DNA of 25,027 nucleotides from CAZTGZ01 sp964613385. Lineage in GTDB: Bacteria; Bacteroidota; Bacteroidia; NS11-12g; UBA9320. Shown here one piece after another: positions 1-8,110 of this stretch. The stretch covers positions 1-25,027 of the forward strand of contig CAZTGZ010000036.1 of assembly GCA_964613385.1 (NCBI GenBank). The letters run 5' to 3'. A program made the position numbers and the translations under genes. Each line of letters begins with the position of its first letter. Position 1 is the stretch's first letter. Below the pieces are notes generated by a model. The model was not told the origin of the DNA. It saw only the letters and a list, made by a program, of their open reading frames with translations, and ran no database searches.

Positions 1-371
1 TATCCGAAAATATGGTGAGACAAATGCGGCCTAAATCGCTCATCATAGATGTGAGCATAGATCAGGGTGGTTGTTTCGAAACTTCCAGGGTAACCAATCA
101 CAAAGACCCCGTTTTCGAGAAACATGGGGTTATTCATTATTGTGTACCAAACATTGCGTCCAGGGTTTCGAGAACGGCCAGCTATGCCTTAAGTAATATT
201 TTCACGCCTTTGTTGTTAGAAATGGGTGAAAACGGAGGCTTTAATGAATTGTTATGGGCGAAAAAGGGACTGAGAAAAGGCGTTTACATCTATCGGGGTA
301 ATTTGACCAATACCAATTTAGGTGAACGTTTTAAAATTCAATCCAAAGAAATTGACTTTTTAATTTCGTTG
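1..371 (+). CDS. ald: alanine dehydrogenase, C-terminal part (5' end outside the window)
   Basis: The frame is open from base 3 and encodes the last ~120 residues of an NAD-dependent alanine dehydrogenase (L-alanine to pyruvate and ammonia; cytosolic). The recognisable stretch RPKSLIIDVSIDQGGCFET is the end of the Rossmann NAD-binding domain. It is followed by VIHYCVPNIASRVSRTASYA and a terminal region ending EIDFLISLN, where family members normally stop. No stop codon is present there: the same frame runs on into a lipoprotein signal peptide. TAA at 361-363 and TGA at 370-372 are both one frame away, so a single extra base near the T runs at 357-361 or 364-366 would explain the lost stop. 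The end given here is the expected family end, not an observed stop codon. Family assignment is firm; the boundary is inferred. Confidence 0.85.
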
Positions 372-1127
372 AACCGGGTTTATGTTGTCATCCTAATGAC
401 TGCCTTTTCTTTTTTAAATGCCTGTGATCCGGTTGACCCGCCGATAACGCCTCAAAAGAATGAATTGAGCTTGCGTGTCAAACACGTTTTCTCCGATACT
501 TCTACCCTATTTCAATTAAACCATGCCTATAAAGATCCTGTGAGCGGTGATTCGCTCATTCCGACCACATTACAGTACCATATCAATCATTTTGAGCTGA
601 AAACTGAATCCGGGAAAACGATTAGTCTGTCACCAACCTATCTGATGTTTGACCTGGAGTCAGGACCGGATCAAATACTCCTTACTGCAAGACCTGAAAC
701 CGATGAAAAGATAACTGCCATATCCTTTATTCTGGGCGTAGAGGATTCAGCGGTGAATGCAAGTGGTTATCTGAACACTATTTTCACAGCGCCTATGTAT
801 TGGGGAATGATCAACGGATATATCCATTACAAATTTGAAGGAAACCTGATGTCTAATCCGCCGATTACTGTCGTTTTACACGCGGGAGGATACTTAGATC
901 CTTATAAATTATCCAGGAAAATTACCATCCAACTGAAGCAGCCCGTGGATTTGAGCAATGCCAATCAGATGGTGACCTTTTATAGTGATTTTTCTAAATA
1001 TCTGAAAGGAACGCACACGATAGACCTGAAAACCGTGAATCTAATTCACCAGCCGTCTGAGGATGCCAGAAAAATTGCGGATAATTGGCAGGGAATGTGT
1101 ATTGACAATTCTACCCGGTCTTACTAA
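369..1127 (+). CDS. MbnP-like lipoprotein
   Basis: With the TTG at 369 as start, the product has 252 residues and begins with a classic lipoprotein signal: MNR, a hydrophobic run, then FLNAC with Cys19 as the lipidated residue, followed by DPVDPP. No better ATG exists; the ATG at 396 would leave only nine residues before the Cys. The rest resembles the MbnP family, first named from methanobactin (copper) clusters and common as Bacteroidota lipoproteins. Matching features are an early LRVKHVF strand, the LQYHINHFEL segment and the block ILGVEDS...YWGMINGYIHYKFEG. It probably sits on the periplasmic face of the inner membrane or in the outer membrane; copper binding is only suggested by the family. 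The reading frame is continuous with the upstream ald. The stop overlaps that of the convergent TPR gene by 4 bases. Confidence 0.72.
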   Translation: MNRVYVVILMTAFSFLNACDPVDPPITPQKNELSLRVKHVFSDTSTLFQLNHAYKDPVSGDSLIPTTLQYHINHFELKTESGKTISLSPTYLMFDLESGPDQILLTARPETDEKITAISFILGVEDSAVNASGYLNTIFTAPMYWGMINGYIHYKFEGNLMSNPPITVVLHAGGYLDPYKLSRKITIQLKQPVDLSNANQMVTFYSDFSKYLKGTHTIDLKTVNLIHQPSEDARKIADNWQGMCIDNSTRSY

Positions 1128-1999
1128 CCTTTGCAGTAAGTTTCGATGGCTTCTGAAGCTTTTGAATATCTGAAACTCTTGGCCTTCTTAAAATCATCGC
1201 AGGCGGTGTCTATTTTATCCAGATTGGACTTTATAACGCCCAATGTTTTCTTTTCACTTTGGCCTCCGGCAATATCTGAAACTTCGTTTAACAAGGCATA
1301 ACCCCGATAATAATAGCCTTCACCATTCATAGGACTCATTTGAATGGCCACATTAAAATCTTTAACTGCCAATTCTGTTTTACGCATTTCAGAATAGCAA
1401 ATTCCCCTGTTGATAAAGGCATTATAATAATTGTTATCCAATCGGATTGCCTTGTCGAAATCTTCAATGGACAACTTATAATTTCCCAGTTTGTAATAGG
1501 CTACCCCGCGGTTATTATAGGCTTTTTCATCGTTCGGATCCAATTGAATGGCCTGAGAATAATCTTCGATGGCTCCCTGAAAATCGTTCATTTCCGCGCG
1601 TACCAATCCTCGGTTCAGGTAAGCGCTTTTATACTTGGGATCCAATAGCAGGCTTTGATCATAATCCAGAAGCGCAGGTTCGTACCTCAATAATTCTTTA
1701 TAGGCATTGGCCCGGTTAAAATAGGCCATGGCAAATTTTGGATTCAGGCGGATGGCGTTGGAAAAATCTTCAATACAACCGTCAAATTCGTCCATCTTCG
1801 ACTTTGCCACTCCCCTGTTATTGTACAAAACGGCTGAAGTACTGTCGATGGCGAGGGCTCTCGTGTATTCAGTTACAGCTCCGGCATAATCTTTCTGGTT
1901 AAATTTTTGAACCGCCCGGCGATAGTAGTCACCCGCAGTTTGAGCATTCATCCATCCGGAAGCCAACTGAAAAACTATTATGAATATAGTAGGCTTCAT
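1124..1999 (-). CDS. secreted tetratricopeptide (TPR) repeat protein
   Basis: A 291-residue protein with a Sec signal peptide (residues 1-19, likely cleaved after MNA before QTA). Six or more consecutive 34-residue TPR units follow from about residue 21 to 230, each with the pattern A-x-x-x-x-x-R-G...Y-x-x-A-I-x-D-(F/Y)-x-x-A-I-x-L-(D/N)-P. The unbroken YNNRGVA/YLNRGLV-type helices are typical of TPR proteins made of this repeat alone. The C-terminal ~50 residues lack the repeat and contain two Cys (in DTACDDF and ETYCKG) that could form a disulphide. TPR arrays serve as protein-binding scaffolds; the partner cannot be told from sequence. The gene follows yidC by 52 bases and has its own -7-like box at 2034-2041, so it can be expressed independently. 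Confidence 0.88.
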   Translation of the reverse strand: MKPTIFIIVFQLASGWMNAQTAGDYYRRAVQKFNQKDYAGAVTEYTRALAIDSTSAVLYNNRGVAKSKMDEFDGCIEDFSNAIRLNPKFAMAYFNRANAYKELLRYEPALLDYDQSLLLDPKYKSAYLNRGLVRAEMNDFQGAIEDYSQAIQLDPNDEKAYNNRGVAYYKLGNYKLSIEDFDKAIRLDNNYYNAFINRGICYSEMRKTELAVKDFNVAIQMSPMNGEGYYYRGYALLNEVSDIAGGQSEKKTLGVIKSNLDKIDTACDDFKKAKSFRYSKASEAIETYCKG

Positions 2000-2033
2000 A
2001 AAACGTGGTAGTTAGTAGTATAGTAAATCGAAA

Positions 2034-2041
2034 CAAAAGTA
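2034..2041 (-). promoter_or_regulatory. -7 promoter box of the TPR gene
   Basis: On the minus strand this reads TACTTTTG, an exact match to the Bacteroidota -7 consensus TAnnTTTG. It ends 34 bases before the ATG of the TPR gene. No TTG is visible at the usual -33 position; an A/T-rich stretch lies there instead. Confidence 0.5.
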
Positions 2042-2042
2042 A

Positions 2043-2061
2043 GAAAAAATATTATTTTTTC
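2043..2061 (-). terminator. weak A/T-only inverted repeat at the end of yidC
   Basis: GAAAAAAT-ATT-ATTTTTTC is a perfect 8-bp inverted repeat with a 3-base loop that includes the yidC stop codon (2052-2054). As an RNA hairpin it would be weak, having a single G-C pair. It may reduce read-through from yidC into the TPR gene, or it may simply be A/T-rich promoter-upstream DNA for the adjacent -7 box. Confidence 0.25.
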
Positions 2062-3848
2062 CTTCCCGTGTTTGGATCGAGCCCACGTTTTTTCGCCATG
2101 TCTTCCAGCCTTTGCTGAAATGCAGATTTTTTAATCGGACCTTTTTTTGATTTGTTTTCCTTTAGTTGTTTGTGCAGCTTCTCTTCATCAACAAAAAATG
2201 ATTTTATCAGCCAGTTCTGACCAAATGTGATCATGTTCGCCAAAAAGTAATAATAGCTCAAGCCGGAAGCATAACTATTAAACCAGAACAACAGCATCAC
2301 GGGCATGATATAGGAAATAATCTTGAATTGATTTCCCATGGTACTCATTTGCTGGGTATTGCGAATGGTGTAAATGAAAGTTGAAATGGCCATCAACAAT
2401 GTAAATAAACTCACATGGCTGCCGTAAAATGGAATTTCAAACCCGAGATTCAGGATAGAATCGTAGGTAGAAAGATCCTCAGCCCAAAGGAAAGGTTGTT
2501 GTCTTAATTCAATGGCTGCCGGAAAGAACCGGAACATTGCGATCAGTATCGGAAGTTGTATCAGTTGAGGCAAACATCCGCCAAAAGGATTTACTCCGGC
2601 TTTTCGATAAAGCTTCAGTTGCTCCTGCTGCATTTTCTGCATGTCGCCACCGGTTTTCTCCTTTATCTCATCCAATTCAGGCTTGAGCAAACGCATTTTA
2701 GCGGTACTCACATATATTTTATACATGAACGGAAAGAGAACCAGCTTGATCATGATGGTCAACAACAGAATTACCAATCCATAATTTGACAGGAAGGAAC
2801 TCAAAAAATTGAAAATCGGGATCACCATGAACTTGTTTACCCATCCGAAAATGCCCCATCCTAAAGGAATTATCTTCTGAAGTCCAATATCTAAATCCTT
2901 TAGTTTGTTGTATTGATTCGGACCAAAATAGAATTTCAAATCATAATTGGCCGTTTCCGAAAAGGTGTATGGGAAATAAATGGTGCTTTCCAAAGACCGA
3001 ACATCAATGCCATTTTCTAATTCGGGTGTCTTGGATTTGATCAAAATTCCATCTTCAGAAAATCCCTCAGGAGCAATAATGGTCGTGTTAAAGAACTTCT
3101 GTTTGTACGAAATCCAGTGTATGTTTCCTTTTAGTCTTTCTTCGTCATCTTTTCTTTCCGTGAGATAATCGGTGCCTGATTCGCTGAGATATTTGTACTC
3201 AATATTGGTAACCTGTCTTTCTTCTTCAATCGTTTTCTCCTGACCTTGAACGTTCAGCGACCAGTTTAATTCAAAATCTCTGTTTTTAGAGGCAATCAGT
3301 TTATTGAATCCGACCAGTTGCAAACGGTATCCCATTACAAACCCCTCCTTCTCAAGAGAATAAATCTGTCGGATTTTTCCTCCTTTAACATTTGATTCTA
3401 CAATTAATTCGGATTTTCCATTGCTAACGACAACGGATTTTTTGTTGGATTGGAAGGATAAATCTGAAGTTTGGAGAATCCCATTGTGTATTGGGATGGT
3501 ATAATCAAATCTCGATTTATCGGATGTAAACAGGATCAGATCACTTGAGTCATATCTTCGAAAGTCTTTCAGTTTTACAGACCCCAGTCGACCTCCTTTA
3601 TTGCTAACAAAAATCTTTATATCGTCGTTTTCAATGGTAAAAAACTCCTCCCGGATCGTATCAACCACCACCGGAGAAGAATCCGCGTATTGAACCGTGG
3701 CTTCCTGTATGGTATCACCGGTGATGACGAGTGAATCCATTTGGGCTTCCTTTTTCTTTAAATCCTTCACATTGCGTTGTGTCAGAAAAAGATAACCTGC
3801 GAAAATGATCAGAATCAGTATGTAGCCTATGGTTGAACTTCTATCCAT
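2052..3848 (-). CDS. yidC: membrane protein insertase YidC
   Basis: A 598-residue YidC/Oxa1/Alb3 insertase, full length for the Gram-negative form. It places membrane proteins into the inner membrane with or without SecYEG. Residues 7-23 form the N-terminal membrane helix. Residues ~60-325 are the periplasmic beta-domain (IKIFVSNKGGRLGSVKLKDF near its start; FYFGPNQYNKLKDL at its end). The conserved insertase core follows, with membrane helices from ~345. The core carries TIMIKLVLFPFMYK, where Lys368 stands at the usual positively charged groove position. It also has the cytoplasmic hairpin ELDEIKEKTGGDMQKMQQEQ and GVNPFGGCLPQLIQLPILIA. The tail is lysine-rich and ends GLDPNTGRKK. It has its own promoter-like elements at 3863-3891, so it is probably separate from the glycosyltransferase operon upstream. 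Confidence 0.97.
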   Translation of the reverse strand: MDRSSTIGYILILIIFAGYLFLTQRNVKDLKKKEAQMDSLVITGDTIQEATVQYADSSPVVVDTIREEFFTIENDDIKIFVSNKGGRLGSVKLKDFRRYDSSDLILFTSDKSRFDYTIPIHNGILQTSDLSFQSNKKSVVVSNGKSELIVESNVKGGKIRQIYSLEKEGFVMGYRLQLVGFNKLIASKNRDFELNWSLNVQGQEKTIEEERQVTNIEYKYLSESGTDYLTERKDDEERLKGNIHWISYKQKFFNTTIIAPEGFSEDGILIKSKTPELENGIDVRSLESTIYFPYTFSETANYDLKFYFGPNQYNKLKDLDIGLQKIIPLGWGIFGWVNKFMVIPIFNFLSSFLSNYGLVILLLTIMIKLVLFPFMYKIYVSTAKMRLLKPELDEIKEKTGGDMQKMQQEQLKLYRKAGVNPFGGCLPQLIQLPILIAMFRFFPAAIELRQQPFLWAEDLSTYDSILNLGFEIPFYGSHVSLFTLLMAISTFIYTIRNTQQMSTMGNQFKIISYIMPVMLLFWFNSYASGLSYYYFLANMITFGQNWLIKSFFVDEEKLHKQLKENKSKKGPIKKSAFQQRLEDMAKKRGLDPNTGRKK

Positions 3849-3862
3849 GGTGTTTAGGGCTG

Positions 3863-3891
3863 CAAAAGTAATAGAATATTATGGAAGCCAA
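3863..3891 (-). promoter_or_regulatory. Bacteroidota-type promoter of yidC
   Basis: The minus strand shows TTG (3889-3891), an 18-base spacer and TACTTTTG (3863-3870). This fits the Bacteroidota -33 TTG / -7 TAnnTTTG pattern. The box ends 14 bases before the yidC ATG, which predicts a leader of only about 8-10 bases. It is the best two-element promoter seen in the window. Confidence 0.6.
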
Positions 3892-3916
3892 GGCCAGATA
3901 ATTGACAAATGCTCGC

Positions 3917-5122
3917 TTAATATAAAAAATAGGAAACTACAGATTCCATGAATGAATTTTTGCTTGCAGTTTTCACCGGGATTTTGGTTTGTCCGGCGAG
4001 TTCCGTCTTCATGCAATCGATCAATTTAGCCGCATTGCTCATTTCATGAAAAGCGGATAGAAGCACTGTTTCCCGGTTAAATTTCATGTCATCTGTAAAT
4101 GGTTCGTTCCAGAGTTTATGTATGGCTTCTATATATTCAGTTCCGGTTTGAGCCGAAGTGCAGAGATCCTCAACACCTGTGTTATGAATCATTTCCTTGT
4201 TTCCAATACAATGCCGGCCCAGGAACAAGGCATTGATTAATTTCAGCTTAATTCCTGTAGCTTGTCCGGTGTGCAGTACGTTGATCTGCGATTCTAAAAT
4301 CAGTTGATTGATGTCTTCAGCCGTAGTATCGCTGATTAATCGAATATTCTTGAACAGCGCAGCGGCATTTATCAATTCCCGGGAGGGATTATTCCCGGCG
4401 ATAATGCAAGGGTAATCCAATTTAGAAAATACATGGTTTACCAAAAACAGCGCAGCTGCCTGATTTTCAGAAACGGATAAATTACCGTGATAAAGAACAA
4501 ATTTCCCGGTGCCGGTGCCTGATTGAACCGTCGAATTTCCATGGAATGGCGGTAAGTGCACCACATGCTCGAATTTTTTCTGTAAATACTTCTCATCATT
4601 GGGACTGATGGCGAAAACCACATCGGCGAACTTCAAAATGTTCTGATACTTTTTTAGCCGCTCAGACTCTATTCTGAAAAAGTACTTCTTGAAGAAACTT
4701 CTTTCGGATTTTTCGAGACTCGAATAATAATTGTGTTCAATGTTGTGCATTCTCACCATTTTAAATCGGTGAGCTAAATCCGGATGGTTGAGGAAATAGG
4801 TGGTATGCAGTCCTTCGAACAAAATTGGCGCATGATCCTTCTTTAAATTCTCGAGCAATTGAGATGAACTGCGGCTGGAGACGATATAGGGTAACGAACC
4901 GTAGAACGGGTTTTTATAGGTGTTTCTTTTATAATAATTAACGCTCTTACAGATTTTCTTCAATTGTGCAGCACGCTCCCGACCATATTGAAAGCAATGC
5001 AAATGGATATCTACACCCGACTTTTTTAGCGCAAGCAGTTTGTAATAAATGTCAATTACGCCCCCGTAGTTTGCCGGAAAGGGAATATCAAATGCTACTA
5101 TGTGGAGCGAAGGTGCCGTCAT
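3917..5122 (-). CDS. glycosyltransferase, GT4-like (GT-B fold)
   Basis: A 401-residue protein with the layout of a family-1/GT4 transferase, adding a sugar from an activated donor to an envelope glycan acceptor. The N-terminal half starts with LHIVAFDIPFPANYGGVIDI, a typical GT-B first strand followed by a Gly-rich loop. Next come RMHNIEHNYY and FADVVFAISPNDEKYLQKKF. The C-terminal donor-binding half starts at about residue 208 (KFVLYHGNLSVSENQAA) and continues with IAGNNPS, IRLISDT and TGIKLKLINALFLGRHCI, which replaces the usual EGFG segment. The start ATG lies inside the 3' end of the preceding glycosyltransferase gene (35-base overlap), so the two are translated from one message. Donor and acceptor cannot be named. 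Confidence 0.85.
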   Translation of the reverse strand: MTAPSLHIVAFDIPFPANYGGVIDIYYKLLALKKSGVDIHLHCFQYGRERAAQLKKICKSVNYYKRNTYKNPFYGSLPYIVSSRSSSQLLENLKKDHAPILFEGLHTTYFLNHPDLAHRFKMVRMHNIEHNYYSSLEKSERSFFKKYFFRIESERLKKYQNILKFADVVFAISPNDEKYLQKKFEHVVHLPPFHGNSTVQSGTGTGKFVLYHGNLSVSENQAAALFLVNHVFSKLDYPCIIAGNNPSRELINAAALFKNIRLISDTTAEDINQLILESQINVLHTGQATGIKLKLINALFLGRHCIGNKEMIHNTGVEDLCTSAQTGTEYIEAIHKLWNEPFTDDMKFNRETVLLSAFHEMSNAAKLIDCMKTELAGQTKIPVKTASKNSFMESVVSYFLY

Positions 5123-6194
5123 AACAGGCCAGAAGCTTTTTTTCTTCTATTTGCCAATTGTATACCTGGGCAGCAAGTAAACAATTTTTTCTTAAACGTT
5201 CATAAAAATCATTGTCAGATGTTAGCTTTTCTATCGCCATGGCAATGTCATCTTCAAGGCAATTTACCAGAATCATGGTTTCAAACTCGGCGTTTAGTCG
5301 CTGATATTCAATGAAATCATTGGTAATTGCCGGTATTCCGGCATGCAAATAATCAAATCCTTTATTGCTCAGTGCATATTGATAGCTCAATCCCAGAGGT
5401 TCACAAATATTGAGTCCAATGGACGCTTTTAAGGTAGTTTGTTTCAATTCATCGGGGCTGAGAAGTCCCAGGAATTCAATTTTGTCATACAGATTAAGGC
5501 TGTGCACCAATTGGCGCAACGCTAAAGACAAATCACCTTCGCCGGCTATCCATAAATGTGCGTCTACCTTTTGCATAGCCCTGATTATTTGTTCCAACCC
5601 TCTTCCTTTGTTCAGAGCACCCTGGTATATCAGTTGTTTCCTGTTCCTGGGTTCATTAGTCAATATGGGTTCATAATTCGGGGCATTACATACTACCTGA
5701 AAAGGTACCCGATACATTTTTGAATACGCTTCTGCAATAGATGGAGAAACCGTATAGGCGGCAGCACTACCGGGTATAAACATCCTTTCTACCCATTTCC
5801 AGATATACTTTTTAACCGGTTTCTGGTCTAATTCGGGCACCTCTGTGAAATATTCGTGTGCGTCATGAATAAGCTTTTTACCTCTAATTTTTGACATCAT
5901 ACCCAAAGCAGGCAAGGTATCTGCATCAATGGAATTGAGTATATCCATTTTTTTGAAACTCAGGAAAATAAAAAGCCGAAGATTGTATTCTATATAAAAA
6001 ATCGCACCTCTACTAAAAAGGCAATGAATTCTATGTTGCTTAAATACCTTATTTTCAATGGGTTGCGAATGTTTCAGCCTCCTCCCGATGAGGGTCACGC
6101 TATATCCGTGTTGGGAGAGTGACCGACAAATCCTATGCATGCGTCGGTCATGATTCAAATCGTTGATAACGGCGCAATAAACTATCCTTTCCAT
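5088..6194 (-). CDS. glycosyltransferase, GT4 family
   Basis: A 368-residue GT-B glycosyltransferase. N-terminal features are VINDLNHDRRMHRICRSLSQ (acceptor-side strand and helix, common in this family) and GKKLIHDAHEYFTEVPEL. The donor half begins with LIYQGALNKGRGLEQIIRAM and continues with DAHLWIAGEGDL and IEFLGLLSPDEL. Its sugar-nucleotide site resembles IGLNICEPLGLSYQYALSNK. The E-P-L-G-L-S-Y...L-S-N-K pattern is the GT4 E-x7-E region in variant form. It is the middle gene of recQ-GT-GT: the start overlaps the end of recQ by 13 bases and the end overlaps the next GT by 35 bases. It probably acts at the cytoplasmic face of the inner membrane on a lipid-linked or surface glycan. Specificity is unknown. 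Confidence 0.88.
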   Translation of the reverse strand: MERIVYCAVINDLNHDRRMHRICRSLSQHGYSVTLIGRRLKHSQPIENKVFKQHRIHCLFSRGAIFYIEYNLRLFIFLSFKKMDILNSIDADTLPALGMMSKIRGKKLIHDAHEYFTEVPELDQKPVKKYIWKWVERMFIPGSAAAYTVSPSIAEAYSKMYRVPFQVVCNAPNYEPILTNEPRNRKQLIYQGALNKGRGLEQIIRAMQKVDAHLWIAGEGDLSLALRQLVHSLNLYDKIEFLGLLSPDELKQTTLKASIGLNICEPLGLSYQYALSNKGFDYLHAGIPAITNDFIEYQRLNAEFETMILVNCLEDDIAMAIEKLTSDNDFYERLRKNCLLAAQVYNWQIEEKKLLACYDGTFAPHSSI

Positions 6195-8086
6195 TTCAAT
6201 CGTTGATTCTTATCCGTGCTTAATATTCCTTCATCCATTAAAAACCTCAGGACTTTTAGAAGATTCTGCTCTTCTTCAAATTCGCAATGGGCAATCAGGT
6301 CCTTAACGGTTGTATCCTGAGATTGAATCTTTTCTTTGATACCTGCTTTGATCCGATCAAAATTGGACAATTTATGTGCATTTTTCACCTGAAGCCGGCA
6401 AAAATCACATTTGCCACAAGGTTGCGGATCTATTTCGTTGAAGTAGGACAATAGCATCCTGCTGCGACAAGAAAGCTTGTCATCACAAAATTGAATCAGC
6501 GCATTCAAGCGATCCATATTCACTTTTAACTGAGCTTGCAGTTGTTTATACTCAATTCCCGAATGCGTGTTTCTGTTCTGCAGCCAGGAAATGCGGGGTT
6601 CATGGCTTTTTTTAACGAAATCTATGACTTTGAGTTGATCCAGTTTCTGCAGATAATCTGTAATTTTTGTGGCATTCAGTTTAGCCCTTTGGGCCAGTAA
6701 ATGCTCATCAATATTTACATAATGATCGAAGACCATACCTCCATAAGTTCTCAGTACTAACTTAATGAAAGGATCAAAACTTATATGTTCGACCTGAAAT
6801 TTATATAATTCTGTATTTGAAAGAAGGATTCTGAATCGGGATGGAGAAAAAAGCGCTTCGTTTAATAAGAGCAATTCATGCCGGTGCAGGATTTCAAGCA
6901 CTTTCATCACACGCAGCGGTTTCAGGGAGAACTTTTCACAAAAATCCTGCATCATAAAAGGATGATCCGTTCCCAGCCCACTCCCCGGAGCAATATTGCA
7001 ATAATTGCCCAGCGCTTGATAGATTCGCTCGATTTCTTCCTGTTCCGGGAATGATTCAGTCAATTTCTTCCTGGCCTCTTCCCCATCCAGTTCATCCCAC
7101 AGCATCACACAAAAACTATCCTTTCCGTCTCTGCCTGCTCTGCCTGCCTCCTGATAATAAGATTCAAGGCTATCGGGCAATTCGTAATGGATTACAATTC
7201 GAACATCGGGTTTGTCAATGCCCATTCCAAATGCATTGGTACAGACAATTACGGGCATTGAACCGGACTGCCATTCATTCAATTTCCGTATTTTCTCCTC
7301 ATTGGGCGATCCGGCATGGTAATGCGTGGTTGTAAATCCAAGCTGATTTAGGGTTTCAGAAATTTCGAGGGTTCGTTTGCGACTTCGTACATAAATGAGG
7401 CCTGAACCTTTAATTTTCTGTAAGATCTGTTTGATTCGGGTTAGTTTATCCCTGGTGTGAAGTACGAGATAACTCAGGTTTGGCCGGTGAAAGCTCGAAC
7501 GAAAAACATGTTTCCCATTAAAACCCAATCTCAACATGATGTCTTCGGCAACCGCGGTTGTCGCAGAGGCGGTTAATGCGATGATGGGACATGATATATG
7601 TTTCCGGATTTCGCCAATTCTCAGATACTCGGGTCTGAAATCGTAACCCCATTGACTGATACAATGCGCTTCATCCACCGCAATAAGTTGTATGTCTAAT
7701 GAGCGTAAGTCGTCTCTAAAATCGGGATTACACAATCTTTCGGGACTGATATAGAGGAATTTATACTTTCCATTGCGACAATTATCCAGTTCATTTAAGA
7801 CTTCTCTCCTGGTGAGTCCGGAATAAATGAGACAAGCCTGAATATCTCGTTTTTTCAGATTTTCGACCTGGTCTTTCATCAAGGCGATGAGCGGAGAAAC
7901 AACCAGACAAATGCCATCAGAAGCCAAAGCAGGGACCTGAAAGCATATAGATTTCCCTCCGCCTGTTGGCAGCATGGCCAAGGTATCCTTTCCGGAGAGA
8001 ACGGATTGAATAATTTCTTCCTGGTTATCTCTAAAAGCAGGAAATCCCCAATGCTTGAGTAAAATCGCATGAATGTCCCGGGACAT
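6182..8086 (-). CDS. recQ: ATP-dependent DNA helicase, RecQ family
   Basis: A superfamily-2 3'-5' DNA helicase for replication-fork and recombination repair, 634 residues from the ATG at 8086. A TTG five codons upstream is the only in-frame alternative nearby. Residues 11-22 carry the RecQ motif 0 (WGFPAFRDNQ). The Walker A motif is TGGGKS with Lys45 and the DEAH box is at 138-141, followed by the RecQ-specific CISQWGYDFRPEYL. ALTASATT (motif III) and QEAGRAGRDG (motif VI, arginine finger) follow. The zinc-binding cysteines lie at about 534-563 (C...SCRSRML...CGKCDFC). The protein ends shortly after, without a recognisable HRDC domain. This matches the shorter of the two RecQ types often found in Bacteroidota. 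It starts the overlapping recQ-GT-GT operon, 24 bases after the large secreted-protein gene. Confidence 0.95.
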   Translation of the reverse strand: MSRDIHAILLKHWGFPAFRDNQEEIIQSVLSGKDTLAMLPTGGGKSICFQVPALASDGICLVVSPLIALMKDQVENLKKRDIQACLIYSGLTRREVLNELDNCRNGKYKFLYISPERLCNPDFRDDLRSLDIQLIAVDEAHCISQWGYDFRPEYLRIGEIRKHISCPIIALTASATTAVAEDIMLRLGFNGKHVFRSSFHRPNLSYLVLHTRDKLTRIKQILQKIKGSGLIYVRSRKRTLEISETLNQLGFTTTHYHAGSPNEEKIRKLNEWQSGSMPVIVCTNAFGMGIDKPDVRIVIHYELPDSLESYYQEAGRAGRDGKDSFCVMLWDELDGEEARKKLTESFPEQEEIERIYQALGNYCNIAPGSGLGTDHPFMMQDFCEKFSLKPLRVMKVLEILHRHELLLLNEALFSPSRFRILLSNTELYKFQVEHISFDPFIKLVLRTYGGMVFDHYVNIDEHLLAQRAKLNATKITDYLQKLDQLKVIDFVKKSHEPRISWLQNRNTHSGIEYKQLQAQLKVNMDRLNALIQFCDDKLSCRSRMLLSYFNEIDPQPCGKCDFCRLQVKNAHKLSNFDRIKAGIKEKIQSQDTTVKDLIAHCEFEEEQNLLKVLRFLMDEGILSTDKNQRLKWKG

Positions 8087-8090
8087 AGTG

Positions 8091-8098
8091 CGAAAGTA
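8091..8098 (-). promoter_or_regulatory. possible -7 box in front of recQ
   Basis: The minus strand reads TACTTTCG, 7 of 8 positions compatible with TAnnTTTG, in the 24-base gap before recQ and only 4 bases from its ATG. If used it would give a leaderless recQ message. It could easily be chance. Confidence 0.2.
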
Positions 8099-8110
8099 CA
8101 ATGGAATCCA

